A stretch of DNA of 64,000 bases from Erythrobacter sp. YT30 (lineage in GTDB: Bacteria > Pseudomonadota > Alphaproteobacteria > Sphingomonadales > Sphingomonadaceae). The notes beneath the pieces are model-generated. The model searched no databases and had not been told where the DNA came from. It saw nothing but the letters and a program-made list of their open reading frames with translations. How positions within the stretch are numbered: position 1 is the stretch's first letter; each line of letters starts with the position of its first letter. Shown here in pieces: positions 8,845 through 17,588 of the stretch. The position numbers and the translations under genes were made by a program. The stretch is from contig NZ_LMAF01000002.1 of NCBI RefSeq assembly GCF_001542875.1, forward strand, positions 1,015,501 to 1,079,500. The letters are read 5' to 3'.

Positions 8845-9933
8845 ATGGCCACCTCGATTTACGATTTTTCGCGACTGCCGGGATGGCAAGCGAACGGTCG
8901 TAATTCGGCCGAGAAGGAGCGCGTATCGGCCTCACCCGCCCAGCAAAGCGGGGGCGCGCCGCGCGTTGGAGTGATCCACAATCCGCGCAGCCATCACAAC
9001 AAATTGGCCGCTGCATCCGAAGCAGAACTCAGCCGCGATCTGGGTCCCAATATCTTCATTGCAGAGCCAGGCGATCGGTCTGCTCTACCCCGTGCACTGG
9101 CCACATTCGCCGAGCAGGACATCGATCTTCTCGCGATTGATGGCGGTGACGGGACCGTTCGCGACGTGTTGACATGCGGTCACAGCATTTTTGGGAATGA
9201 TTGGCCGGCTCTTGCGGTTCTGCCGCGCGGCAAGACCAATGCGTTGGCGCACGATCTTTCTATTGATGGCGATTGGGACCTCGACACGGCAATCCGCGCC
9301 TACAAGGCAGGCTCGCTGATTGAACGCAGGCCGCTCGCCCTGTCCAATGCCAAGGCTGACGCTCAACAAGGCGGGTTTCCTGTTTTTGGCTTCATTCTTG
9401 GAGCTGGGGCATTCACCAAGGCGACGCAAGCGGGGCAATCTGCGCACCGTTTGGGAGCGTTCAATTCGCTAGCCGTTTCCACCACCGCGCTGTGGGCTCT
9501 CGTCCAGTCGGTAACGGCAAGCCGGGCAAATGAATGGCGCCGCGGTGCGGCCATGCAGATTGGGATTGGTCCGCATTACGCTCCCCTTGAGCACAGCGGC
9601 CATGGGGAGCAGACACATCGCCAATTGCTGTTTGTGTCCAGCCTCGAAAAACTGCCCGCTGGGATCAATGCGTTCGGGGCTGTGCAGACCGCTGGTCCAA
9701 CGCAGTTCAAAGTGGTGGCCGTTGATCAGATTTCGCGCCGCACCACTGCCCTTATCCCGGCCATTCTAGCAGGATGGATAACCAAGGGTTTGCGAAAGCG
9801 CGGGGTGCATCAGTTTGCCGCGTCCAGCCTATTGCTCGCCTTGGATGAACCGTTCATCCTTGACGGAGAAGCCTTTCCAGGCGGCGAATATCTGCTGGAA
9901 ACGGGTCCTCAATTGCGGTTCGTTGTACCTTGA
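8845..9933 (+). CDS. Diacylglycerol-kinase-family lipid kinase
   Basis: The product is 362 residues from the ATG at 8845, preceded by AAAGGA. The DAGK catalytic domain shows GVIHNPRSHHNK, the nucleotide-binding motif DGGDGTVRDV and PRGKTNALAHDL; the canonical form of the last motif is PxGTxNxxA, so Lys replaces Thr here. The C-terminal part includes DEPFILDGEAFPGG, which matches the family's D-G-E strand. Family members phosphorylate diacylglycerol, sphingosine or related lipids at the inner membrane. The next gene, 27 bases downstream on the same strand, resembles the CDP-diacylglycerol synthase Tam41, so phosphatidate formation is an attractive role, though this is inference. Confidence 0.8.
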   Translation: MATSIYDFSRLPGWQANGRNSAEKERVSASPAQQSGGAPRVGVIHNPRSHHNKLAAASEAELSRDLGPNIFIAEPGDRSALPRALATFAEQDIDLLAIDGGDGTVRDVLTCGHSIFGNDWPALAVLPRGKTNALAHDLSIDGDWDLDTAIRAYKAGSLIERRPLALSNAKADAQQGGFPVFGFILGAGAFTKATQAGQSAHRLGAFNSLAVSTTALWALVQSVTASRANEWRRGAAMQIGIGPHYAPLEHSGHGEQTHRQLLFVSSLEKLPAGINAFGAVQTAGPTQFKVVAVDQISRRTTALIPAILAGWITKGLRKRGVHQFAASSLLLALDEPFILDGEAFPGGEYLLETGPQLRFVVP

Positions 9934-9960
9934 GGGCCTGAACCCAAGCCTCTTTTTCTT

Positions 9961-10866
9961 ATGGTAGAAAATGCTTCCCTTTTGACCCGGATTACGCGGC
10001 AACTGGCCGCGCCTGCGCGCGAGGAAGTCACCAAATTTGCGCAAGATTTGGCGCGCGAACGCGGTGCAGCGGCGGTGCTTTTCTACGGGTCGAACCTGCG
10101 CACTGGTGAACTCGACGGTGTGCTCGATTTCTACCTGCTGTTTGACCAAGGCGATGATCCGCGCATCTGGCCGCGCGTGAGCTATCATGAGCGCGAGCAG
10201 GACGGTGTACACCTTCGTGCCAAGGTTGCGGAGATGGCGCTCGAAACGTTTGCCAATGCGGCCAAAGGGGATCTGTTTGACACTACGATTTGGGCGCGCT
10301 TTGTACAGCCCAGCGCGCTTATCTGGGCGCGGGATGAGGCTGCGCGTTCCAGTGTAATTGAGGGGATCGAAGCTGCTTCGATTACTGCGGCGCGGCTTGC
10401 TGTGGCTCTTGGCCCGCCATCGGGGGAAGAGGCGGCTTATTGGCGTGCGCTTTTCCAAGCGACGTACAAAGCCGAATTGCGCGTAGAAAAACCGGGGCGT
10501 GAAGAGGATATCCTCTCAAAAAACGCGGCGCACTTCGATGGCCTTCTGCCTGACGCCTTGAAAGCCGCTGAGATTGAATTTGATACGGAGGGTGGGCGCA
10601 TCACACCGCGCCTCGACCCCGCCAAGCGGCGCGAGATCATCGCATGGTGGAAGCGGCGGCAGCGGCTCGGAAAACCGCTCAATCTCCTCCGTCTGGCAAA
10701 AGCCACCACCACGTTTGAAGGCGCAGCGCGTTATGCTGCGTGGAAGATCAAACGGCATACGGGGCGCGAGATGAAAGTCGGCCCCTTGTCAGAACGCTTT
10801 CCTTTGCTCGCAGCCCCCAGCGCGGCGCGAGCATTGTGGCTGCATCATCGCAGCCGGTCAGACTGA
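9961..10866 (+). CDS. Tam41-like nucleotidyltransferase, possible CDP-diacylglycerol synthase
   Basis: The product is 301 residues, soluble, without signal or membrane segment. From memory of mitochondrial Tam41, several parts line up in the same order: YGSNLRTGELDGVLDFYLLF (Tam41 YGSGVF...QIDIILGV), METF-like ALETFANAAKGDLFDTTIW, a region ATYKAELRVEKPGREEDIL (Tam41 has SYAGDIRYKLGGENPDKV) and a final FEGAARYAAWKIKRHTG (Tam41 FTAGITKSIKYAWAKKLK). The GS...D motif is typical of the nucleotidyltransferase fold. Tam41 makes CDP-diacylglycerol from phosphatidate and CTP. Placement right after a lipid kinase supports this. An alternative is another nucleotidyltransferase of unknown substrate. No good ribosome binding site is visible, which suggests coupling to the upstream gene. 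Confidence 0.55.
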   Translation: MVENASLLTRITRQLAAPAREEVTKFAQDLARERGAAAVLFYGSNLRTGELDGVLDFYLLFDQGDDPRIWPRVSYHEREQDGVHLRAKVAEMALETFANAAKGDLFDTTIWARFVQPSALIWARDEAARSSVIEGIEAASITAARLAVALGPPSGEEAAYWRALFQATYKAELRVEKPGREEDILSKNAAHFDGLLPDALKAAEIEFDTEGGRITPRLDPAKRREIIAWWKRRQRLGKPLNLLRLAKATTTFEGAARYAAWKIKRHTGREMKVGPLSERFPLLAAPSAARALWLHHRSRSD

Positions 10867-10869
10867 AAT

Positions 10870-11394
10870 TCAGCCCAGATAGAGCATATTGATCGTCATC
10901 CGCGAAACGCCGCTGCCAACGCTAAAGCGAGTTTTATCGACGCTGGGTTTGCCCAGATTGAAGATATTGATCGATGGATTGTTCGACATGGCACCGCCAT
11001 CCGTGCGGATATCTGTCTTGCTGTTGCCGTTCACATCGTGCCGCGCGGCAAAGGCGTAATTGCCTTCCTTGGGCACAGGCATGCAAATCGTCATCGTGCC
11101 CTTCTTTGCTGGCACTTCGATGCGATTGAGCCAGCGGCCCTTTTCCAGCCAATCTGATTTGGTGGCCTGATAGCTTTGCAGTCTGATCTTGCCCGAAGAG
11201 CTTTTGATCCCCTGAATGGTGACGCGCACCGCTGGACCGTTACCCGGCGCGCAGCTGCGCAGATTGTTGCTGATCTTCTTGCCATATTCGACCTCAGCGC
11301 TGGCCGGTGTGGCAAGCGCGAGGGGAGTAAGCGTGAACGTAGCAAGGCCCGCAAAAGTGCAAGCGCCCAAGCGGGCAGCAAAAGACATCATCAC
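10870..11394 (-). CDS. DUF2141 domain exported protein
   Basis: The product is 174 residues with an N-terminal signal peptide ending near PASA-EVEYG. The DUF2141 pattern is visible: GKIRLQSYQ, a central strand region, FAARHDVNGNSKTDIRTDGG with the D-x-N-x-N-x-x-D calcium-binding-like loop, then GAMSNNPS. The function of the family is unknown; proteins of this type are periplasmic or surface-associated. It ends 3 bases from the convergent stop of the Tam41-like gene. The start is one of three consecutive ATG codons, so the exact first residue is uncertain. Confidence 0.8.
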   Translation of the reverse strand: MMMSFAARLGACTFAGLATFTLTPLALATPASAEVEYGKKISNNLRSCAPGNGPAVRVTIQGIKSSSGKIRLQSYQATKSDWLEKGRWLNRIEVPAKKGTMTICMPVPKEGNYAFAARHDVNGNSKTDIRTDGGAMSNNPSINIFNLGKPSVDKTRFSVGSGVSRMTINMLYLG

Positions 11395-11647
11395 TCAAAT
11401 TCCGTCAGTTAAATTCCCGAAGATTCACGACGCATTGCGCGCCGGGCCCTTCCCAATATGCGCTCGCTATAGCGCAAGCATCAGTGAATTAACGCTGAAT
11501 TATATGTGAGAGCTTGTTAACAGACCCGGATAAGGGCTTTTCCGTAGGGTGCGTCGTGGAAAACCTACGAAAATCCGCCTGCTTACGCTTGTGAGGCGAA
11601 TCGGTGGTCCGGTATGACGCAGAGGCGCACGAAAGGGCGCTTTCGCC

Positions 11648-12313
11648 ATGCCATCCCAACCGCTGATCTCTCCCTCTATCCTCTCCGCCGATTTCGCACG
11701 TCTCGGCGAAGAAGTGCGCGCGATTGACGAAGCTGGCGCGGATTGGGTGCATATCGATGTGATGGATGGGCATTTTGTGCCCAATCTCACCATCGGCCCT
11801 GATGTGGTGAAGGCCCTGCGTCCGCACAGCGAAAAGCCATTTGATGTGCATCTCATGATTTCGCCGGTGGATCCGTACCTGGCGGCCTTTGCTGATGCGG
11901 GGGCGGATATCATCACCGTTCATCCCGAAGCTGGGCCGCATGTCCATCGCACGGTGCAGGCGATCAAAGGGTTGGGCTGCAAGGCGGGTGTGGTTTTGAA
12001 CCCGGGGACGCCGGTATCCGCGCTCGATAATCTGATGGATATGGCGGATCTCATCCTCGTGATGAGCGTCAATCCTGGCTTTGGCGGGCAAAGCTTTATT
12101 CCATCGCAGCTGGAAAAGATCGCCGCGATCCGCGCGATGATTGATCGAACTGGTCGCGACATTCATCTCGAGGTGGATGGCGGGGTGAACGCTGAAACCG
12201 CGAGGGATTGCGTGGCTGCGGGGGCAGATGTGCTGGTTGCGGGGTCGGCAACATTCAAAGGTGGGCCAGAGCATTACGCGGCGAATATCGCTGCGTTGAA
12301 GGGGAATGTATGA
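11648..12313 (+). CDS. rpe: Ribulose-phosphate 3-epimerase
   Basis: The product is 221 residues, the usual length. It interconverts D-ribulose 5-phosphate and D-xylulose 5-phosphate in the pentose phosphate pathway. All family motifs are present: [33 protein letters not shown] with the metal/catalytic Asp and His, [19 protein letters not shown] and LEVDGGV. A GAAAGGG lies upstream of the ATG. Its TGA overlaps the ATG of the heparinase-like gene by 4 bases, so the two are translationally coupled, and purH follows 7 bases after that. Confidence 0.97.
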   Translation: MPSQPLISPSILSADFARLGEEVRAIDEAGADWVHIDVMDGHFVPNLTIGPDVVKALRPHSEKPFDVHLMISPVDPYLAAFADAGADIITVHPEAGPHVHRTVQAIKGLGCKAGVVLNPGTPVSALDNLMDMADLILVMSVNPGFGGQSFIPSQLEKIAAIRAMIDRTGRDIHLEVDGGVNAETARDCVAAGADVLVAGSATFKGGPEHYAANIAALKGNV

Positions 12314-14205
12314 CGCAAGAGCTGTTCCGCGAAAGAGAAGAGGCGACAACAGCGAGAGTTGACAGTGGTGAAAGCGCCGATGCCGATGGCCGCGCCCTGC
12401 CACTGAGCGAGGGCGATGATCCGCACGTTCTTTTTGATGATGCGGCCGCTGACAGCGCCGATGATGCAATTGAGCCATCACGCGCGCTTGCGCTCACCGA
12501 CATTGCGCCACCTCGGGCAAATCCGGGCGAAGCGCTGATCCGGCTTGCCTATCGCATGGGCGTACCGCGCCATGTTTTATCCGCGCCCTTTCGACGAGCT
12601 GCTCCGATCCGCCTTATGGCGACCGTATCGACTCCCAACACGGGCAATCGCGCATCGGGCGTGGCATTGCGGGCCGGGCACTTCCTCGTCCACTCGGTAA
12701 AAGCGCCGATTGGCCAAGTCGATTTTTCGGGCGTCACGCGCCAAAGCCCGGGTGTTGAGCGCTGTATCCATTCGTTCAGCTGGCTTGCCGATCTTGCCGC
12801 CAGCGCGCCGCGCGCGGATTGCGTTGGCGTGGCCGAGCGTATCACTGGGCTCTGGCTTGATGCCAATTCGCAGGTTGGCAAGGGGCAGGCTTGGGAAGTT
12901 GAAAAGACAGGGTTGAGGCTGATGGCCTGGCTCGTCCATGCGCCCATCATCCTAGGCGGAGGCAATGATCAGCTGCGGCGCCGGCTTCTCTCTGCGATCG
13001 AAGAAACAGCCAACTGGCTCGACCGAAAATCATCTCGCGCGAGTACCGGCTTTGGTGAAGTCGCGGGCTGGGCGGCTGTGACAGCGGCAGGTCTGCTGCT
13101 CCCCGATGGCAAACCGCGCAAGCTCTTTGGGGAAGCGGGTCTGATCCGCGCTCTTGGTGATTTGATTTGCGAAGATGGCGGGGTTCTGTCTCGCTGTCCT
13201 TCGGTGCAAATGGACACCGTCACTCTGCTCACTGATCTTATCGCCTGCTATGAAGCGGTCGATGAAGAAGTGCCGAACGCGCTTACGGTTATGCGCGAAC
13301 TGCTGATCCCGCCGCTGCTTGCGCTTCGTCATGGAGATGGCGGCCTCGGTTCTTGGCAGGGGCATCACGCTATCGGCGCAGACCAGGTTTCGCAGGTTAT
13401 CGCAGCAAGCGGCGTACGCACGCGGCCATTGGCTGAAGCTGAGCATTGGGGCTTCCAGCGCATGCGCGGCGGGGACACTCTGGTTCAGTTCGATGCCGCT
13501 CCACCGCCGCGCGCTCGCTTTGCTCGGGTCGGCTGCGCATCGACGCTTGCGTTTGAAATGTCGGACGGTCGAAGCCGCGTCATTGTCAACTGTGGAGGAT
13601 CAGCGCTTGCCGGCGGGCAAGTGCCCGCGCGCATCGGGCAAGGTCTACGCGCCAGCGCTGCACATTCCACCCTGGTGCTCGACAACGCCAATTCCACCGC
13701 CGTCCTGCTCCATGGCAAAATGGGCAAGGGTGTTGAGGCGGTGGATGTCGAGCACCGAAACCTTTCGGGAAGCGACCGCGATGCTACGAGGGTGTCGGGC
13801 GCGCATGATGGCTATGCTGCGCGCTTTGGCCTTTCGCACCGGCGCATCCTTTCGCTGCGCGCCGATGGGACTGAGCTCGCTGGCGAAGACATCCTGATCC
13901 CCGCATCGCGCAAGGGCAAGAATGGCAAGGTCGCATTTGCCATCCGCTTCCACCTTGGTGCCGGCATTGAAGTGCACATGTCCGAAGACGGCCGCGGGGC
14001 AAGCCTGCTGCTGCCTGACGGGAAGCTGTGGCATTTCCGTTTGCGCGGCGATCAGGCTGGCGTGGGCGATGTGCAATTGTCTTGCGAGGATAGCCTTTGG
14101 GTTGATAGCGCAGGTCGTCCGGTGGGAACCGAACAATTGGTGCTTGAAGGGCTGACATCGCGCGGCGGCGGGCAATTCTCCTGGCTGCTCAAGAAAATGG
14201 GATAA
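12310..14205 (+). CDS. Heparinase II/III-like protein
   Basis: The product is 631 residues from the ATG at 12310, which sits in an ATGA overlap with rpe. An in-frame start at 12208 would lie inside rpe and is rejected. The first 75 residues are acidic and look disordered. A helical toroid region follows ([56 protein letters not shown]), then a beta-sandwich heparinase II/III C-terminal domain with [17 protein letters not shown] and the substrate-site-like [15 protein letters not shown] see no signal peptide. Family members are polysaccharide lyases, but this cytosolic-looking version between rpe and purH has no known role that I can name. Confidence 0.8.
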   Translation: MTQELFREREEATTARVDSGESADADGRALPLSEGDDPHVLFDDAAADSADDAIEPSRALALTDIAPPRANPGEALIRLAYRMGVPRHVLSAPFRRAAPIRLMATVSTPNTGNRASGVALRAGHFLVHSVKAPIGQVDFSGVTRQSPGVERCIHSFSWLADLAASAPRADCVGVAERITGLWLDANSQVGKGQAWEVEKTGLRLMAWLVHAPIILGGGNDQLRRRLLSAIEETANWLDRKSSRASTGFGEVAGWAAVTAAGLLLPDGKPRKLFGEAGLIRALGDLICEDGGVLSRCPSVQMDTVTLLTDLIACYEAVDEEVPNALTVMRELLIPPLLALRHGDGGLGSWQGHHAIGADQVSQVIAASGVRTRPLAEAEHWGFQRMRGGDTLVQFDAAPPPRARFARVGCASTLAFEMSDGRSRVIVNCGGSALAGGQVPARIGQGLRASAAHSTLVLDNANSTAVLLHGKMGKGVEAVDVEHRNLSGSDRDATRVSGAHDGYAARFGLSHRRILSLRADGTELAGEDILIPASRKGKNGKVAFAIRFHLGAGIEVHMSEDGRGASLLLPDGKLWHFRLRGDQAGVGDVQLSCEDSLWVDSAGRPVGTEQLVLEGLTSRGGGQFSWLLKKMG

Positions 14206-14212
14206 AAAATAC

Positions 14213-15835
14213 GTGAGCGAGATTGTGATCAGGCGGGCGCTGCTTTCAGTGTCCGACAAGAGCGGTTTGGCAGAGCTGGGCGCGGCCCTTGCGGCGCGCG
14301 GTGTGGAATTGATCAGCACTGGCGGTACAGCGCGCACCCTGCGCGAGGCGGGACTGGAAGTGCGCGATGTGTCCGATCTCACCGGATTTCCAGAAATGAT
14401 GGATGGCAGGGTAAAGACTCTCCATCCCAAGGTTCACGGCGGCCTCCTCGCGCTTCGCGACAACGAAGAGCACGTCGCGGCAATGAAAGAGCACGATATC
14501 GGCGCGATCGATCTGGTTGTCGTCAACCTATACCCATTCGAAGCGACAGTGGCGAAAGGCGCTGCGCGCGAAGAGATCATCGAGAATATCGATATTGGCG
14601 GGCCGAGCATGGTGCGTTCGGCCGCCAAAAATCACGGTGCGGTGACAATTCTGACCGATCCATCAGATTACGACGCGCTTACTCAGGAACTTGAAGCCAA
14701 TGATGGCGGCACTTCGGAGGCCTTTCGCATTCGCATGGCGGGCAAAGCCTACGCTCGCACGGCCGCCTATGATGCAGCGATTGCGAACTGGTTTGCCTAT
14801 GGCGATGCCTTCACCCATCCACTGGGGACAGAGGCATTGGGCGCCACACCGTTTACGGAGACGATGCCGCTTGCATTCAAGCGCTCGGATGAGCTTCGCT
14901 ATGGCGAAAACCCGCACCAGTCAGCGGCCATTTACGTGCCACAAGTAACGGGTGCGAATGGCGTCCCGCAGGCTGACCAATTGCAGGGTAAAGCGCTCAG
15001 CTACAACAATCTCAACGATGCGGATGCCGCGCTTGAACTGGCAGCGGAATTCGCAGGGCAAGATCCGTCGGTTGTGATCGTCAAGCACGCGAACCCGTGC
15101 GGCGTTGCGCAAAGCGGCAGCCTGCTCGATGCGTGGACCGACGCGCTGCAATGCGACAGTGTTTCCGCCTTTGGCGGGATTGTAGCGGTGAACACCGAGC
15201 TTGATGGGGCGACCGCGCAAGCCATTGCGGAAATCTTCACCGAAGTCGTGATCGCGCCCAAGGTAAGCGAGGAAGCGCGAGCCATCTTCGCCAAGAAGAA
15301 AAACCTGCGATTGCTTGAATGCGGCGCTTTGCCCGATCCCCGCCGCGGCGGCTTTGCCATGAAGACGATCGCGGGCGGAATGCTCATTCAGGGACGCGAT
15401 AACGGCGCGGTTTCAGCTGATGATCTGAAAGTCGTGACCAAGCGCGAGCCGACAGAGCAAGAACTCAAAGACTGCCTGTTCGCCTGGACTGTCGCGCGGC
15501 ACGTCAAATCAAACGCAATCGTCTATGCGAAAGACGGCGCGACAGCGGGGATTGGCGCTGGCCAGATGAACCGGCGCGATTCGGTGCGCATTGCCGCGAT
15601 CAAAGCGGCGGAGGCAGCTGAAGCTTACGAATGGTCTGAGCCGCGCACAAAAGGCAGCGCTGTTGCCTCTGACGCATTCTTCCCCTTCGCCGACGGCTTG
15701 CTCGCAGCGGCAGAAGCGGGTGCCACGGCTGTCATCCAACCGGGCGGATCAATTCGTGATGATGAAGTGATCGAAGCGGCTGACAATGCAGGCCTTGCCA
15801 TGGTCTTCACAGGGATGCGCCACTTCCGCCATTGA
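14213..15835 (+). CDS. purH: Bifunctional AICAR transformylase/IMP cyclohydrolase
   Basis: The product is 540 residues and catalyses the last two steps of purine synthesis to IMP. The N-terminal IMP cyclohydrolase (MGS-like) domain shows [31 protein letters not shown] and [16 protein letters not shown]. The C-terminal transformylase shows [41 protein letters not shown] and [14 protein letters not shown]. The start is GTG, 7 bases after the heparinase-like stop, so it belongs to the rpe transcription unit. Confidence 0.97.
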   Translation: MSEIVIRRALLSVSDKSGLAELGAALAARGVELISTGGTARTLREAGLEVRDVSDLTGFPEMMDGRVKTLHPKVHGGLLALRDNEEHVAAMKEHDIGAIDLVVVNLYPFEATVAKGAAREEIIENIDIGGPSMVRSAAKNHGAVTILTDPSDYDALTQELEANDGGTSEAFRIRMAGKAYARTAAYDAAIANWFAYGDAFTHPLGTEALGATPFTETMPLAFKRSDELRYGENPHQSAAIYVPQVTGANGVPQADQLQGKALSYNNLNDADAALELAAEFAGQDPSVVIVKHANPCGVAQSGSLLDAWTDALQCDSVSAFGGIVAVNTELDGATAQAIAEIFTEVVIAPKVSEEARAIFAKKKNLRLLECGALPDPRRGGFAMKTIAGGMLIQGRDNGAVSADDLKVVTKREPTEQELKDCLFAWTVARHVKSNAIVYAKDGATAGIGAGQMNRRDSVRIAAIKAAEAAEAYEWSEPRTKGSAVASDAFFPFADGLLAAAEAGATAVIQPGGSIRDDEVIEAADNAGLAMVFTGMRHFRH

Positions 15836-16015
15836 GGCTGTTGCCACGTTCCAGAACGCCCTGAAACTTTTTTCGGGCGCCTTGCGTAACTTTTCACAGA
15901 TACGAAACGAAATGCTTCATGACCGACGCATTCAGTCTCGCGAAAGCAGGACGGGTGCAACGGCCTGTTAAGCATATTTGGACATAAGACGACTTCGAAC
16001 AGACCGAGCTGAACC

Positions 16016-16207
16016 ATGCAACTTTTCGCCCCCGATCTATACCGCCTTATTGGACTTGGCTTTATTGCCGGCACATTGATTGTTGCTGCAGCCAATGCGG
16101 ATGCGTGGGCTGATGAATTTGCGCCGCCAGCATCGGCAGCCGAGCCTTTGCAAGCGCCTCAGCCATCGGATGAGTTTCTGATCGTCGACGTCCCGACGGA
16201 GACATAA
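16016..16207 (+). CDS. Small exported or membrane-anchored protein before msrA
   Basis: The product is 63 residues. A hydrophobic stretch ([20 protein letters not shown]) is followed by an acidic, Pro/Ala-rich tail ending [14 protein letters not shown], so it is either cleaved and exported or a single-span membrane protein. Its TAA is directly followed by the msrA ATG without a gap, which suggests coupled expression. No family is recognised. The coding call rests on composition, the tight spacing and the open frame. Confidence 0.55.
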   Translation: MQLFAPDLYRLIGLGFIAGTLIVAAANADAWADEFAPPASAAEPLQAPQPSDEFLIVDVPTET

Positions 16208-16891
16208 ATGCGCAAATCTGCGATGGCTCTTGCAGCCCTGTCGCTCGCAGTCACTGGCTGCGCCTCACCCGCCTTTGCTGCCGAAGAAGTTTTCGACGCG
16301 CCCGCTGCCAAGCGGATCGCCAAAGAAGGCACGGGCCTTAAGACCGCCATCTTTGCCGGCGGTTGTTTCTGGGGTGTCGAAGGTGTGTTCAGCCACGTCA
16401 AAGGCGTGAAATCCGCTGTTGCTGGATACCATGGCGGCGCTGCCGGCAATGCAAGCTATTCCAAAATCATCACCGGCACGACCAATCACGCCGAAGCGGT
16501 GAAGATCACGTATGATCCGTACGTCGTTCGCTATGATGAGCTGCTGCGCATTTTCTTTTCGGTTGTTGCCGACCCCACTTTGAAAAACCGCCAGGGCCCT
16601 GATGTGGGCGCGCATTATCGCTCAGCTTTGGTGCCGCTCAATGCCGAGCAAAAGGCAGTTGCAACAGCGTATCTCAAGCAAATGGGCCAATCGGGTGTCT
16701 GGAATAAGCCGATCGTCACCAAGATTGAGGCGCACCGCAAATTCTACCCGGCGGAAACCTATCATCAGGATTTCATGGCAAAGAACCCGCGCCACGGATA
16801 CATCATGCGCTGGGACAAGCCCAAAGTGAGCGCTCTTAAGGCGAAATTCCCCCGCGATTACCGTTCTAGTTTCCTTCGCGACGGGGCCTGA
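16208..16891 (+). CDS. msrA: Peptide methionine sulfoxide reductase MsrA, exported lipoprotein
   Basis: The product is 227 residues. The catalytic motif GGCFWGVEGVF carries the active Cys, followed by GYHGGAAGNASY, the substrate-site region TNHAEAVKITYDP and YHQDFMAKNP. It reduces methionine-S-sulfoxide in oxidised proteins. The N-terminus MRKSAMALAALSLAVTGC ends in a lipobox-like VTGC, so it is probably a lipoprotein acting outside the cytoplasm rather than the usual cytosolic enzyme. An msrB with the same kind of signal lies at 37089-37589. A small exported protein gene abuts it upstream. Confidence 0.95.
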   Translation: MRKSAMALAALSLAVTGCASPAFAAEEVFDAPAAKRIAKEGTGLKTAIFAGGCFWGVEGVFSHVKGVKSAVAGYHGGAAGNASYSKIITGTTNHAEAVKITYDPYVVRYDELLRIFFSVVADPTLKNRQGPDVGAHYRSALVPLNAEQKAVATAYLKQMGQSGVWNKPIVTKIEAHRKFYPAETYHQDFMAKNPRHGYIMRWDKPKVSALKAKFPRDYRSSFLRDGA

Positions 16892-16948
16892 TCGCTTTGC
16901 AATACTGCAAGCGCTGACAATCGGCAGCGTTATCGCTATATCAGCGAC

Positions 16949-17437
16949 ATGACATCGCAAACCGCATCGAACGATGATGCCCACGGGCATTCGCACCAAG
17001 ACCTCTCCGGCGCTGACCTGATTGCCGAGGCGAGCCGCGTTCTCACCGCACAAGGTGAGAAGTGGACGAGCATGCGCGAAGCGGTGTTCAGCGAGCTGGC
17101 GCAGTGCAAGCGGCCAACGTCGGCCTACGATATTGCCGACAACCTCTCGCAAAAGCGCGGCAAGCGCGTCGCGCCGAACAGCATTTACCGAATTCTGGAT
17201 GTGTTCGTGACGAACAATCTTGCAGCTCGCGTCGAAAGCTCGAATGCTTTCCTCGTCAACACGCATCCAGGCTGCGAGCACGATTGCATTTTCCTCGTCT
17301 GTGATGAATGTGGAGAAACGACTCACCTCGACGATGAAGATGTCAGCCGAACTTTGCGAAATCTCGCAAAAGCCCGCTCTTTCAAGGCGGAGCGCCCGGT
17401 GCTCGAAGTGCGAGGTCTGTGCCAGAGCTGCGCCTGA
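16949..17437 (+). CDS. Fur-family regulator, Zur-like
   Basis: The product is 162 residues. The winged-helix domain (TSMREAVFSELAQCKRPTSA, NSIYRILDVF) and C-terminal metal-sensing domain (HTHPGCEHDCIFLVCDECG, then LCQSCA) give two CxxC pairs for structural zinc. The His-rich N-terminus (DDAHGHSHQD) and overall pattern resemble Zur, the zinc-uptake repressor, more than Fur. No zinc transporter is nearby. The short leader holds several small inverted repeats (for example AGCG-TTAT-CGCT at 16926-16937) that could be its own operator, which is speculative. Confidence 0.85.
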   Translation: MTSQTASNDDAHGHSHQDLSGADLIAEASRVLTAQGEKWTSMREAVFSELAQCKRPTSAYDIADNLSQKRGKRVAPNSIYRILDVFVTNNLAARVESSNAFLVNTHPGCEHDCIFLVCDECGETTHLDDEDVSRTLRNLAKARSFKAERPVLEVRGLCQSCA

Positions 17438-17588
17438 GAGGTCTGACGCTACGGCTTCTGGGCTGTATGTCCAGTCATCCCAACACAGACAGTGTCAATC
17501 GAAACTGTCATTTCTTTGAAAAATGGTCTAACTGAATGGATTACCCGTTCATCGACAGGCACGGTTTGGCCGTGTAGGAGCCTGCCAT

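Noticed and set aside
12208-12309. Upstream in-frame extension of the heparinase-like gene
   Set aside because: It would overlap rpe by about 100 bases; the ATG at 12310 in an ATGA overlap is the natural coupled start.
16913-16946. CGCTGA...TCAGCG and AGCG-TTAT-CGCT repeats before the Zur-like gene, considered as a Zur box
   Set aside because: No match to a Zur or Fur box that I can state confidently; mentioned only in the gene entry.
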